Below are positions 1 to 6,081 of a stretch of DNA of 6,682 bases, piece by piece; the stretch's first letter is position 1; each line of letters starts with the position of its first letter. A model generated the notes under the pieces. The model was not told the origin of the DNA. It saw only the letters and a list, made by a program, of their open reading frames with translations, and ran no database searches. The DNA is from JANNMJ01 sp031397815 (GTDB taxonomy: Bacteria; Bacteroidota; Bacteroidia; Cytophagales; Hymenobacteraceae): positions 1 through 6,682 of the forward strand of contig JANNMJ010000139.1 of the NCBI GenBank assembly GCA_031397815.1, written 5' to 3'. The position numbers and the translations under genes were made by a program.

Positions 1-79
1 CGCCCCTACAGGCGGTTTCGGGAGGCGGTTTGGCAGTCCCAACCACCGGCACCGAGACGGTGCCGGGTACGTAGGGGCG
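1..79. repeat. Intergenic inverted repeat with central hairpin
   Basis: The outer arms CGCCCCTAC (1-9) and GTAGGGGCG (71-79) are exact reverse complements. Between them is a perfect 9-bp hairpin, 46-54 pairing with 58-66 around the loop AGA, and a short direct repeat AGGCGGTTT at 10-18 and 23-31. No reading frame here looks coding. Arms of the GTAGGGGCG type occur in dispersed intergenic repeats of many bacteria, so this is probably one copy of a chromosomal repeat family; that assignment is from memory and not checked. The left edge may lie outside the window. Confidence 0.55.
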
Positions 80-149
80 CGGCCTTGTGCCCGCCCGCAT
101 GTGGCTGGGCTGCCGTTGCCGCAGCCGCCGTGCCGTAACCGCGTTCCCC

Positions 150-275
150 ACCCCGCCCCTTCGGGGCACCCCGCCCCCAAGGGGGCGGGGAGTTCGTTGC
201 TAATGCGATGCGCTTGCGCTTGCACGTCAAACTCCCCCCCCTACCCAACCCCGCACGGAGTTCGGTCGTTAGCAG
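150..275. repeat. GC-rich REP-like palindrome cluster
   Basis: Two hairpins sit next to each other: 155-159 pairs with 163-167 around TTC, and 169-178 pairs perfectly over 10 bp with 181-190 around AA. The stretch GGAGTTCG occurs at 189-196 and again at 257-264, and a C-rich tract (232-254) resembles one arm of the same kind of unit. There is no plausible gene between 1 and 358; the small reading frames across here are low-complexity products of the palindromes. This looks like the REP-type intergenic repeats (CCCCGCCC...GGGCGGGG, often beside GCCCCTTCGGGGC) common in Bacteroidota. A role in transcript ends or mRNA stability is possible but inferred. Confidence 0.55.
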
Positions 276-330
276 AAACCGCTGGTGGCGGTCCCTGAGA
301 GGTATCGGGGGGCGAGCCAGCGGTTTTCTT
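276..330 (+). terminator. Strong terminator-like stem, 5' of PfpI-like gene
   Basis: AAACCGCTGG (276-285) pairs perfectly over 10 bp with CCAGCGGTTT (317-326), followed by a T-rich run to 330 and beyond (TTTTCTTTTG). Within the loop a second stem can form, 293-298 with 305-310 (one G-U pair) around GAGGTA. The shape is that of a Rho-independent terminator with an extra inner hairpin. It ends only about 29 bases before the start codon at 359, so it could end a transcript entering from the left, end a small RNA from the 1-275 region, or act as a leader attenuator. I match it to no named riboswitch. Confidence 0.55.
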
Positions 331-358
331 TTGTTTCATCATCACTTTTCTTTTGATT

Positions 359-928
359 ATGAGTCTTTTCGGAAGCAGCAAGCTCAAGGGCAAGCGCATC
401 GCTATCGTCGCAACGGACGGGTTTGAGCAATCGGAGCTGGAGAAGCCCAAGAAATTTCTGGAAGATGAGGGCGCGGAAATCCACGTCATCTCGCTCAAAA
501 GCGGCTCTATTAAGGGCTGGGATAAGAAAGACTGGGGCGCGGAAGTGGCCGTCGATAAGACGATTCGGGATGCTAAAGCGGCTGATTATGACGCCCTCGT
601 GCTGCCCGGCGGGCAGATGAACCCGGATATTTTGCGCACCGACGCCGACGTGATAGAGTTCGCCGCCGAGTTTATGCGGACCGGCAAAGTGGTGGCCGCG
701 ATCTGCCACGGCCCGTGGACGCTCATCGAGACGGGGTTGCTGCCGGGCAAGAAAGTCACGAGCTGGCCGAGCCTGCGCACCGACCTCATCAACGCGGGCG
801 CAAGCTGGAGCGATGAAGAGGTGGTCGTGGACAAAGGGCTGATTACGAGCCGCAAGCCAGAAGACATTCCGGCGTTCAACAAGAAAATCGTCGAGGAAAT
901 CCTCGAAGGCACGCACGAAGGGCGCTAG
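359..928 (+). CDS. DJ-1/PfpI-family cysteine protein (type 1 glutamine amidotransferase-like)
   Basis: A 189-residue cytosolic protein of the PfpI branch of the DJ-1 superfamily. The nucleophile elbow AAICHGP carries the expected Cys116 with His117. Glu26 in the FEQSEL segment matches the conserved glutamate that contacts the cysteine in the archaeal PfpI protease. VLPGG near residues 81-85, the TSWPSLRTDLINAGA segment and VVVDKGLITSR are further family hallmarks, and the length is full for the family. Members have been described as proteases, glyoxalase/deglycase-type enzymes or general stress proteins; the sequence does not decide which. I prefer ATG at 359 over an in-frame TTG at 353, which adds only two residues. 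No clear ribosome-binding site is visible, as usual in Bacteroidota. It appears monocistronic, between a terminator-like stem upstream and another downstream. Confidence 0.93.
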   Translation: MSLFGSSKLKGKRIAIVATDGFEQSELEKPKKFLEDEGAEIHVISLKSGSIKGWDKKDWGAEVAVDKTIRDAKAADYDALVLPGGQMNPDILRTDADVIEFAAEFMRTGKVVAAICHGPWTLIETGLLPGKKVTSWPSLRTDLINAGASWSDEEVVVDKGLITSRKPEDIPAFNKKIVEEILEGTHEGR

Positions 929-966
929 GCGCTGACGTTTATCGGCTATGTGCCGATGTGGGCTAC

Positions 967-1010
967 CGCCCCGCTGTTCGGCCGTAGGCTGCGCGGCGGG
1001 GCGTTTCTTT
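967..1010 (+). terminator. Rho-independent terminator after PfpI-like gene
   Basis: CGCCCCGC (967-974) pairs perfectly over 8 bp with GCGGGGCG (996-1003), and TTTCTTT follows (1004-1010). The 21-base loop can form a few extra pairs. It lies 38 bases after the stop codon at 928 and before the next start at 1064, so it probably ends the PfpI-like transcript. The interrupted T-run resembles those of the other terminator-like stems in this window. Confidence 0.75.
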
Positions 1011-1063
1011 GTACGCGCAAGCCAGTTGGCGCTTCTTTCCATCCTTCGCACATACTTCTACCC

Positions 1064-1702
1064 GTGACACGTTTCCTGCTGATTATCTGCACTTGTTTTG
1101 GTCTGCTGACCCTCGCTCCTACTGCGGCGCGGGCGCAGGTTCACGGCGGCGTGAAGGCCGGGCTGAACCTTGCAACGCTTGACGGCGCGCTGAATCGGCG
1201 GTCGGAGGTGCGGCCGACGGTTCACGGCGGCTTGTACCTCACGGCGTGGGTCGGGAAGCACGTCGCGATTCAGCCGGAAGTCTTGTATTCGGAACAGGGG
1301 ATGAAATTCGGCCTCACTCCCACCGCCACCGCCGACAATAAGCTCAAGATGCAGGTGCTCGACATTCCGCTCCTGCTCAAAGTATATCCGTTTGGCAAGC
1401 ATTTTTATGCGGAAGTCGGGCCGCAGTTCGGGCTGCTCCTCGGCGCCACGGAAGAGCTGGTGAGCAACGGCGGCGCTAAGTCGGTTTCGACGGAAATCAA
1501 GTCGAAATACAAGAACAGTGATTACGCCGTCGTGGCGGGCGTCGGGGTGGAAGCGGGGCGGTTGCTGATTGGCGTGCGCGGCATTTACGGCCTCTCCGAC
1601 CTGAACAACGACCCCGCGCAAGCCGCCATCCGCGCTGCGCAGGATTTGGGCGGGCTGCACCACCGGGTGTTGCAGGTGTCGGCGGGGATACGGTTGTTTT
1701 AA
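1064..1702 (+). CDS. PorT-like outer-membrane beta-barrel protein
   Basis: A 212-residue secreted protein resembling the small Bacteroidota outer-membrane barrels of the PorT/OMP_b-brl_2 type. I chose GTG at 1064 because it gives a clean signal peptide: hydrophobic residues 4-20, then ARA|Q with cleavage after residue 24. The frame is open from an ATG at 950, but that start would put 38 unlikely residues before the signal and overlap the terminator at 967-1010. The mature protein opens with GGVKAGLNLATL, typical for the family, followed by alternating strand-like segments (PEVLYSEQGMKF, LDIPLLLKVYP, FYAEVGPQFGLLLG, DYAVVAGVGVE, LIGVRGIYGLSDL) and ends in the barrel-type C-terminus VSAGIRLF. 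About eight strands would fit. Many such proteins have no known function, so a specific PorT role in type IX secretion should not be assumed. The next gene starts 24 bases later. Confidence 0.85.
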   Translation: MTRFLLIICTCFGLLTLAPTAARAQVHGGVKAGLNLATLDGALNRRSEVRPTVHGGLYLTAWVGKHVAIQPEVLYSEQGMKFGLTPTATADNKLKMQVLDIPLLLKVYPFGKHFYAEVGPQFGLLLGATEELVSNGGAKSVSTEIKSKYKNSDYAVVAGVGVEAGRLLIGVRGIYGLSDLNNDPAQAAIRAAQDLGGLHHRVLQVSAGIRLF

Positions 1703-1726
1703 CGAAGGAAAACCCCGCCTCTTCCC

Positions 1727-2296
1727 TTGCTCGACCGCGCCCTTTTCACGCTCCTCAACAGTCATCACGCGCCGTTTTGGGACGGCGTAATGGTGTACGT
1801 CTCGCGGCGGGAGTCGTGGTTTTCGGCGTATGCGCTGCTGGTGCTGCTGCTGATTCACGTGTACCGGAAGCGGGCGTGGCTGTTGGTGCCGCTGGTGGCG
1901 GGGAGCGTTTGGGCGGCTGATTTCATTTCTTCCGAAGGCTTCAAGCCTTATATCCAGCGGCTCCGGCCGTGCCACGAGCCAACGCTGGCGGACACCATCC
2001 GAATCGTGGAAACGTACGGCTGCGGCGGCATGTGGGGGTTTATGTCGTCGCACGCCGCTAACACGATGGCGCTGACGGTTTTTCTCGGGCTGACGCTCCC
2101 TCACCGGTTCCGGCTTTTCATCTGGCTTTTACTCCTCTGGACGCTCATCACCGGGTACAGCCGCGTGTACTTGGGCGCCCATTACCCCGGCGACGTGCTG
2201 GCCGGTTACGCCCTCGGCGCCTTACTTGGCTGGGGCGGGGCGCATCTTTACCGCCGGGCCGAAGCACGCTGGTGGCAGCACCTGCCGAGGCCATAA
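1727..2296 (+). CDS. PAP2-family membrane phosphatase
   Basis: A 189-residue polytopic membrane protein with all three signatures of the type 2 phosphatidic acid phosphatase superfamily. Motif 1 is KPYIQRLRP (Lys73, Arg80, Pro81; KX6RP). Motif 2 is SSHAAN with the acid/base His109, in the SSH form often seen in Bacteroidota. Motif 3 is SRVYLGAHYPGD with Arg146, nucleophile His152 and Asp156 (SRX5HX3D). Hydrophobic segments at about 33-45, 51-65, 112-125, 130-143 and 157-172 fit a membrane-embedded enzyme with its active site at the periplasmic face. Likely substrates are lipid phosphates or undecaprenyl pyrophosphate; the sequence does not separate these. Start: TTG at 1727 fits the usual LDR..F.LN opening, and no ATG or GTG lies between it and the previous stop. 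AAGGAA at 1705-1710 lies 16 bases upstream, too far for a convincing ribosome-binding site. Probably co-transcribed with the barrel gene. Confidence 0.92.
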   Translation: MLDRALFTLLNSHHAPFWDGVMVYVSRRESWFSAYALLVLLLIHVYRKRAWLLVPLVAGSVWAADFISSEGFKPYIQRLRPCHEPTLADTIRIVETYGCGGMWGFMSSHAANTMALTVFLGLTLPHRFRLFIWLLLLWTLITGYSRVYLGAHYPGDVLAGYALGALLGWGGAHLYRRAEARWWQHLPRP

Positions 2297-2312
2297 TTCC
2301 TGACTTCCGCTG

Positions 2313-2335
2313 AACCTCTGCCCGGTTGGCAGGTT
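2313..2335 (+). other. Small hairpin before receptor gene
   Basis: AACC (2313-2316) and TGCC (2319-2322) pair with GGCA (2328-2331) and GGTT (2332-2335), with a two-base bulge and the loop CGGTT. It lies in the 65-base gap between the PAP2 gene and the receptor. There is no T-run after it, so it is not a convincing terminator. It may be a chance structure or part of the receptor's 5' untranslated region. Confidence 0.25.
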
Positions 2336-2361
2336 AGCAAGTCGCCCCATCAAACTCTCCC

Positions 2362-4767
2362 GTGCCGTTCGTCTTTCGCTTACTCTGTTTGATTGGTTTG
2401 CTGCTGAGTCCGGGGGGCGCAGCGGCGCAGGACGTCCGCGGACGCGTGCTCGACGCCGCCACCGCCCAACCCCTGCCGGGCGCCGTGGTGCGCCTCAGCA
2501 CCGACCGCGCCATCGGAACCGTCACTGACCCCGACGGCGCTTTTCGGCTCACGCTGCCCACCGCCGCCACCGGGTCGCTCACCGTCGAGCTGACCGGTTA
2601 CCGCCCCTTAACCGTTCCGCTTGCGGGCACCAATACCGCCCTCACCATCCGCCTGACGGCGTTGGCGGTGCGTTTGGCGGGGGCCGAAGTGGTAGGCCGC
2701 GCCGGTCAGCCCGACCCTGAGCGGCACGTCAAAGGCACCCAGCTCGGCGAGACGATTTTGCCCGTGGAAGCCCTGCGGATTCTGCCGGTGCTGTTCGGCG
2801 AAGCCGACCCCGTGAAGACCCTCGCCCTGCTGCCCGGCGTGCAAACCGGCGGCGAAGGTCAGACCGGCCTGTATGTGCGCGGCGGCGGTCAGGACCAAAA
2901 CCTCACCCTCATCGACGGCGCCACGATTTACAATGCGGGCCATCTGCTCAACTTTTTCTCCGTTTTCAATGCCGATGCCATCAGCACGGCCTCGCTCCTG
3001 AAAACCCCTGAAGCGCGCTACGGCGGGCGCCTGAGCAGCGTGCTGGCCATTGAAGGGCGCGACGGTGAGCCGGATTCGCTGCATGTCCGGGCGGGCGTGG
3101 GGCTGGTGGCGTCGCGGCTGCTGGTGGAAGGCCCGATTGGGCGCCGCCGGATGGCCGCCGATTCGAGCGAAAAACCACGCCCGACCTTCCTGCTTGCCGG
3201 TCGGCGGACGTATATCGACCTGCTCGCGAAGCCGTTTCTGAAGAACGAGAACGGCGGCGTTCCTTATTATTTCTACGACCTGAACGGGCGCCTCGGCTGG
3301 CGCCCCACCGCGCGCGACCGGTTCAGCCTGAGCATCTACCACGGGTCTGACGACGGCTCGTTCCGCCTCGGCGGCGGGGCGTTTACGGCGGGTTTCGGGT
3401 GGGGAAACTCGGCGGCCTCGCTCCGCTGGCAACACTTTTTTTCTGACCGTTTGCGCCTGCGCGTCGGGGTGAGCGCCGTGGATTATCGGTTCCGATTCTC
3501 GTCGCGCTTCAACACCTACGAAACCCGTCTGCTGACCTTCGTCCGCGATTACACCGCGTCCACGGAGCTGGATTGGGAGCCGAGCGTGCGCCACACGTTC
3601 CACCTCGGCGTCAGCGCCACCGACCATACCCTGCGCCCGCGCGCCGGGGATGCCGGGACCGACGACGGCCAAACCTTCACCACCAGCCGGGTGCAGACCA
3701 AGTACGCCCGCGAAGGCGCCGTCTGGCTCACCGACGACTGGACCCTCTCCGACCGCCTCCTCCTTAGCGCCGGGCTGCGCTGGAGCGGCGCGCAGCTACG
3801 CGGACCATTCAGCCTGTATCGGTTCGATGTGACGGGCGCGCGCGTCCTCGATTCCACGTACACGCCGAGCGGCCAAACGGCGGTCGGGTTCCAGACGCCG
3901 GAGCCGCGCATCGCCCTCCGCTGGGCGCTCCCCAACGACCGCTCTTCCGTGAAGCTCGGGTACGCCCGCACGGCGCAATACGTGCATTTGGTGAGTCAGG
4001 CCACGTCGGCGTTGCCGCTCGATGTGTGGGTGCCCGCCTCGGCACAGGCGCCGCCGCAACGGGCGCACGCTTTCAGCGCGGGCTATTTCCGCAGCTTGGG
4101 GAAGGAGCAGGAATGGGAGTTTTCGGCGGAAGTGTATTACCGCCGCTTGGACGGGCAGCTCGAATACGCCGACACGTACGTGGCGGGGCCGGTGAACCGT
4201 GATATCGAGTTCGAGTTCGTCAGAGGAACCGGGCGCGCTTACGGCATCGAGCTGTTAGCGCGTCGCGCAACGGGCCGGGCGCGCGGCTGGTTGGCGTACA
4301 CGCTCGCCCGCGCCACGCGCCGCTTCCCCGACCTCAACAAGGGCGAAATCTTCCCGTTTCGGTTCGATCAGCGCCATAACCTGAGCCTCGTCGGGAGCTA
4401 CGATTTATCGGCGCGCTGGCTGTTCGGCGGCACCTTCACCTACGCCACCGGCCAAGCCCTGACGCTGCCGAGCCGCCGCTACGTGGTGGCCAACAACGTG
4501 CAGTTTCAGTACGGCGAGCGCAACGGCTTCCGGATGCCCGCCACGCACCGCCTCGATCTATCGGCGACGTGGCAACGCCCGCCGCACGCGCATTGGCGCA
4601 CGCGGTGGCAGTTTTCGGTGTATAACGTGTATGGCCGCCGGAATCCGTGGTTTTATTACCTCGACCCGACCGGCGACGTCGGTTCCGGCAACGCGCAGCT
4701 AACGGCGCGGTCGGTGGCGCTATTTCCGCTGCCAGTGCCGGCTGTTACGTGGGAAGTGGAGTTTTAA
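2362..4767 (+). CDS. TonB-dependent receptor with carboxypeptidase-regulatory-like domain
   Basis: An 801-residue outer-membrane active transporter. Residues 1-22 are a signal peptide (hydrophobic 4-16, cleavage near AAA|Q). A carboxypeptidase D regulatory-like domain follows at about 24-100, with the usual VRGRVLDAATAQPLPGA opening, the TVTDPDGAFRL turn and the LTGY strand. The TonB plug is at about 120-235, with LPVLFGEADPVKTLALLPGV, GLYVRGGGQDQN and LIDGATIYNAGH, the standard plug signatures in Bacteroidota. The rest is a 22-strand-type barrel that ends in phenylalanine (WEVEF). The start is GTG at 2362; no ATG gives a better signal peptide. The DUF4249 lipoprotein downstream makes this the non-SusCD kind of receptor pair, whose ligand is usually unknown. 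At 801 residues it is shorter than typical SusC proteins (about 1000). No frameshift or internal stop is seen. No sigma/anti-sigma pair or N-terminal signalling extension is present in the window. Confidence 0.93.
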   Translation: MPFVFRLLCLIGLLLSPGGAAAQDVRGRVLDAATAQPLPGAVVRLSTDRAIGTVTDPDGAFRLTLPTAATGSLTVELTGYRPLTVPLAGTNTALTIRLTALAVRLAGAEVVGRAGQPDPERHVKGTQLGETILPVEALRILPVLFGEADPVKTLALLPGVQTGGEGQTGLYVRGGGQDQNLTLIDGATIYNAGHLLNFFSVFNADAISTASLLKTPEARYGGRLSSVLAIEGRDGEPDSLHVRAGVGLVASRLLVEGPIGRRRMAADSSEKPRPTFLLAGRRTYIDLLAKPFLKNENGGVPYYFYDLNGRLGWRPTARDRFSLSIYHGSDDGSFRLGGGAFTAGFGWGNSAASLRWQHFFSDRLRLRVGVSAVDYRFRFSSRFNTYETRLLTFVRDYTASTELDWEPSVRHTFHLGVSATDHTLRPRAGDAGTDDGQTFTTSRVQTKYAREGAVWLTDDWTLSDRLLLSAGLRWSGAQLRGPFSLYRFDVTGARVLDSTYTPSGQTAVGFQTPEPRIALRWALPNDRSSVKLGYARTAQYVHLVSQATSALPLDVWVPASAQAPPQRAHAFSAGYFRSLGKEQEWEFSAEVYYRRLDGQLEYADTYVAGPVNRDIEFEFVRGTGRAYGIELLARRATGRARGWLAYTLARATRRFPDLNKGEIFPFRFDQRHNLSLVGSYDLSARWLFGGTFTYATGQALTLPSRRYVVANNVQFQYGERNGFRMPATHRLDLSATWQRPPHAHWRTRWQFSVYNVYGRRNPWFYYLDPTGDVGSGNAQLTARSVALFPLPVPAVTWEVEF

Positions 4768-4811
4768 GTTGATTTGATTTTGGTGGAATTACAAGAAGGT
4801 TTTAAGAGGAA

Positions 4812-4936
4812 TTTGTCATTGCGAGGAGGAGGCTCTGCGACGACGTGGCAATCCTCGTTGGATTGGAAATGTGGCTGAGCAAACGCGCCTATCCTACGAG
4901 GATTGCTTCGTCGCAAAGCCTCCTCGCAATGACAAA
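4812..4936. repeat. Long imperfect inverted-repeat element (GTCATTGCGAGGAG type)
   Basis: The outer 18 bases TTTGTCATTGCGAGGAGG (4812-4829) are an exact reverse complement of 4919-4936. Pairing continues inward, with a 3-base insertion on the left arm and a few mismatches, to about 4866 and 4888; the loop is near 4867-4887. The left arm reads on through GGCTCTGCGACGACG and GGCAATCCTCGT, and the right arm mirrors it. It encodes no protein. The GTCATTGCGAGGAG...GCAATCCTCGT pattern is a familiar dispersed intergenic repeat in Bacteroidota and other bacteria, MITE- or REP-like in form; this identification is from memory. It fills most of the 216-base gap between receptor and DUF4249 gene. As RNA it would form a very long hairpin. 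I see no obvious target-site duplication next to its ends. Confidence 0.85.
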
Positions 4937-4983
4937 AACTAATTGATTATTTCTGAACGACTACTTAATTTGATTCTCTGACG

Positions 4984-5961
4984 ATGCGTATTCGGCCTCT
5001 TTACTCGGTTTTTTCGACTCTATTCCTCTTCACCGGCACGCTCGCGCTCATTGCTTGCGAGCGCACGGCGGATATCGAGCTACCGTCGGCGCCGCCGATG
5101 TTGGTGGTGGAAGGGTACATCGAGCCGGGGTTGCCGCCGATTGTGCTGTTGACCGAATCGGCGCCGGTTTTCGCGCCTTTGAGCGCCGCTTCCCTTGCCG
5201 CCACGCTCGTCCACGACGCCCGCGTGACGGTCACCACGGCGGGAGATTCCACGTTCGTGCTGCGCGAAATCGCCGCTGATTCGCTGCCGCTCGCTCTCCG
5301 GCAGGCGTTGGCCGAACAGGCGGGCCTGACGCTGGACCCCGTGACCGGGCGACTGCCCGTCCCGCTCACCTTTTACACCAGCATCCCCACGCCCGGCGAG
5401 CCGAGTTTGGTAGGTCGGGCGGGCCGCACGTATGTGCTCAACGTGACGGCGCGGGGGCAATCCTTGTCGGCTATCACCAGCATTCCGCACCTCGCGCCGC
5501 TGGATTCGCTGTGGTTCGAGCCCGCCGTCGATCCCACCCTCGCCGATTCCCTCCTGACGCTGTTTTACGCCTTCCAAGACCCCGATACCATCGGCAATGC
5601 CTCCCGGGCATTCACTAAAGTCAACGGGGAGCCGTTCTACGCCCCTACCCTCCAAAGCGCGTTCACCGATGAGTTCGTGAACGGTCGGCGGTTCACGTTT
5701 TCCCTCGACCGGGGTCGCCCCCGCGCCCAAACCATCGACGGCAACCGCGCCGTGCTGTTCCGGCGCGGCGATACCGTTACGGTGCGGTGGTGCGCTATCG
5801 ACCAGCCGCATTTTCGGTTTTGGCTTTCCTACGACAATGCCCTCAACCTGAACGGATCGCCGTTGGCGGCGCCGTCGGTGCTGGCCTCCAACGTGCGCGG
5901 CGGCTTGGGCATTTGGGGCGGTTACGGCACAACGTATATCTCCATCGTGGCGCCGCAGTAA
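4984..5961 (+). CDS. DUF4249 family lipoprotein
   Basis: A 325-residue predicted lipoprotein. The N-terminus has a hydrophobic stretch (about 8-23) and a lipobox LIAC, giving Cys25 as the lipidated residue. Features I recognise from DUF4249 are the early strand LVVEGYIEPGLPP (40-52), the DARVTV segment, TDEFVNGRRFTF at about 228-239, the WCAIDQPHFRFW region (269-280), and the C-terminal GGLGIWGGYG (306-315). Length is normal for the family. Members are usually encoded directly after a TonB-dependent receptor with a carboxypeptidase-regulatory-like domain, as here, and are thought to be surface-exposed partners of that receptor; the ligand and mechanism are not established. The ATG at 4984 is the only sensible start. 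The gap to the receptor is 216 bases, longer than usual for such a pair because of the inverted-repeat element. An AT-rich stretch just before the start (4937-4980) could hold a separate promoter, but I cannot define one. Confidence 0.88.
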   Translation: MRIRPLYSVFSTLFLFTGTLALIACERTADIELPSAPPMLVVEGYIEPGLPPIVLLTESAPVFAPLSAASLAATLVHDARVTVTTAGDSTFVLREIAADSLPLALRQALAEQAGLTLDPVTGRLPVPLTFYTSIPTPGEPSLVGRAGRTYVLNVTARGQSLSAITSIPHLAPLDSLWFEPAVDPTLADSLLTLFYAFQDPDTIGNASRAFTKVNGEPFYAPTLQSAFTDEFVNGRRFTFSLDRGRPRAQTIDGNRAVLFRRGDTVTVRWCAIDQPHFRFWLSYDNALNLNGSPLAAPSVLASNVRGGLGIWGGYGTTYISIVAPQ

Positions 5962-5966
5962 GGGTG

Positions 5967-5993
5967 GCGTTAGCCGCGTAACGTCGGCGTAAC
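5967..5993. repeat. Short GCGTAAC repeats after DUF4249 gene
   Basis: GCGTTA at 5967-5972 is followed by GCGTAAC at 5976-5982 and again at 5987-5993; the last two start 11 bases apart, about one helical turn. They could be a small protein-binding site in front of the next gene, or chance. Confidence 0.25.
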
Positions 5994-6035
5994 ACACGGA
6001 AAGAAGAGGAACGGAAGAAGTTTGCGGCGGCGTCA

Positions 6036-6075
6036 GGGAGTTGGTTCTCCCGGCGAAATCAGCCGTTTTCTCTTT
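6036..6075 (+). terminator. Weak terminator-like hairpins before last gene
   Basis: GGGAG (6036-6040) pairs with CTCCC (6047-6051), and CGGC (6051-6054) pairs with GCCG (6062-6065), followed by TTTTCTCTTT (6066-6075). The two stems share base 6051. The second stem is only 4 bp, so the case rests mainly on the T-rich run, which resembles those at 324-335 and 1004-1010. It could end the DUF4249 transcript, or be part of the leader of the gene at 6082. Confidence 0.35.
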
Positions 6076-6081
6076 CCGAAT

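Noticed and set aside
101..298. A 65-codon plus-strand open frame in the repeat region
   Set aside because: Its sequence is dictated by the GC-rich palindromes, with no domain or plausible ribosome-binding site.
286..316. TPP-like riboswitch, because of a CTGAGA element
   Set aside because: The other conserved TPP-element segments are absent and the downstream gene is not related to thiamine; the element sits in the loop of a terminator-type stem.
269..1051. A 260-codon minus-strand open frame
   Set aside because: It covers the PfpI-like gene in antisense and runs through both terminator stems; not credible as a gene.
950..1063. Upstream ATG extension of the barrel gene
   Set aside because: The added residues would precede a complete signal peptide, and the coding region would run across the terminator at 967-1010.
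1058..2104. A 348-codon minus-strand open frame
   Set aside because: It is antisense to the barrel and PAP2 genes, with Arg/His/Pro-rich composition and no recognisable domain.
2608..3672. A 354-codon minus-strand open frame
   Set aside because: It is antisense to the TonB-dependent receptor, with low-complexity composition and no motifs.
4812..4936. CRISPR repeat or insertion sequence
   Set aside because: There is only one inverted pair, no spaced direct repeats, and no transposase coding capacity.
4939..4983. Bacteroidota-type promoter (TTTG / TAnnTTTG) before the DUF4249 gene
   Set aside because: The best candidate, TAATTTG near 4966-4973, is one base short of the -7 consensus, and I could not place a convincing -33 TTTG at the right distance.
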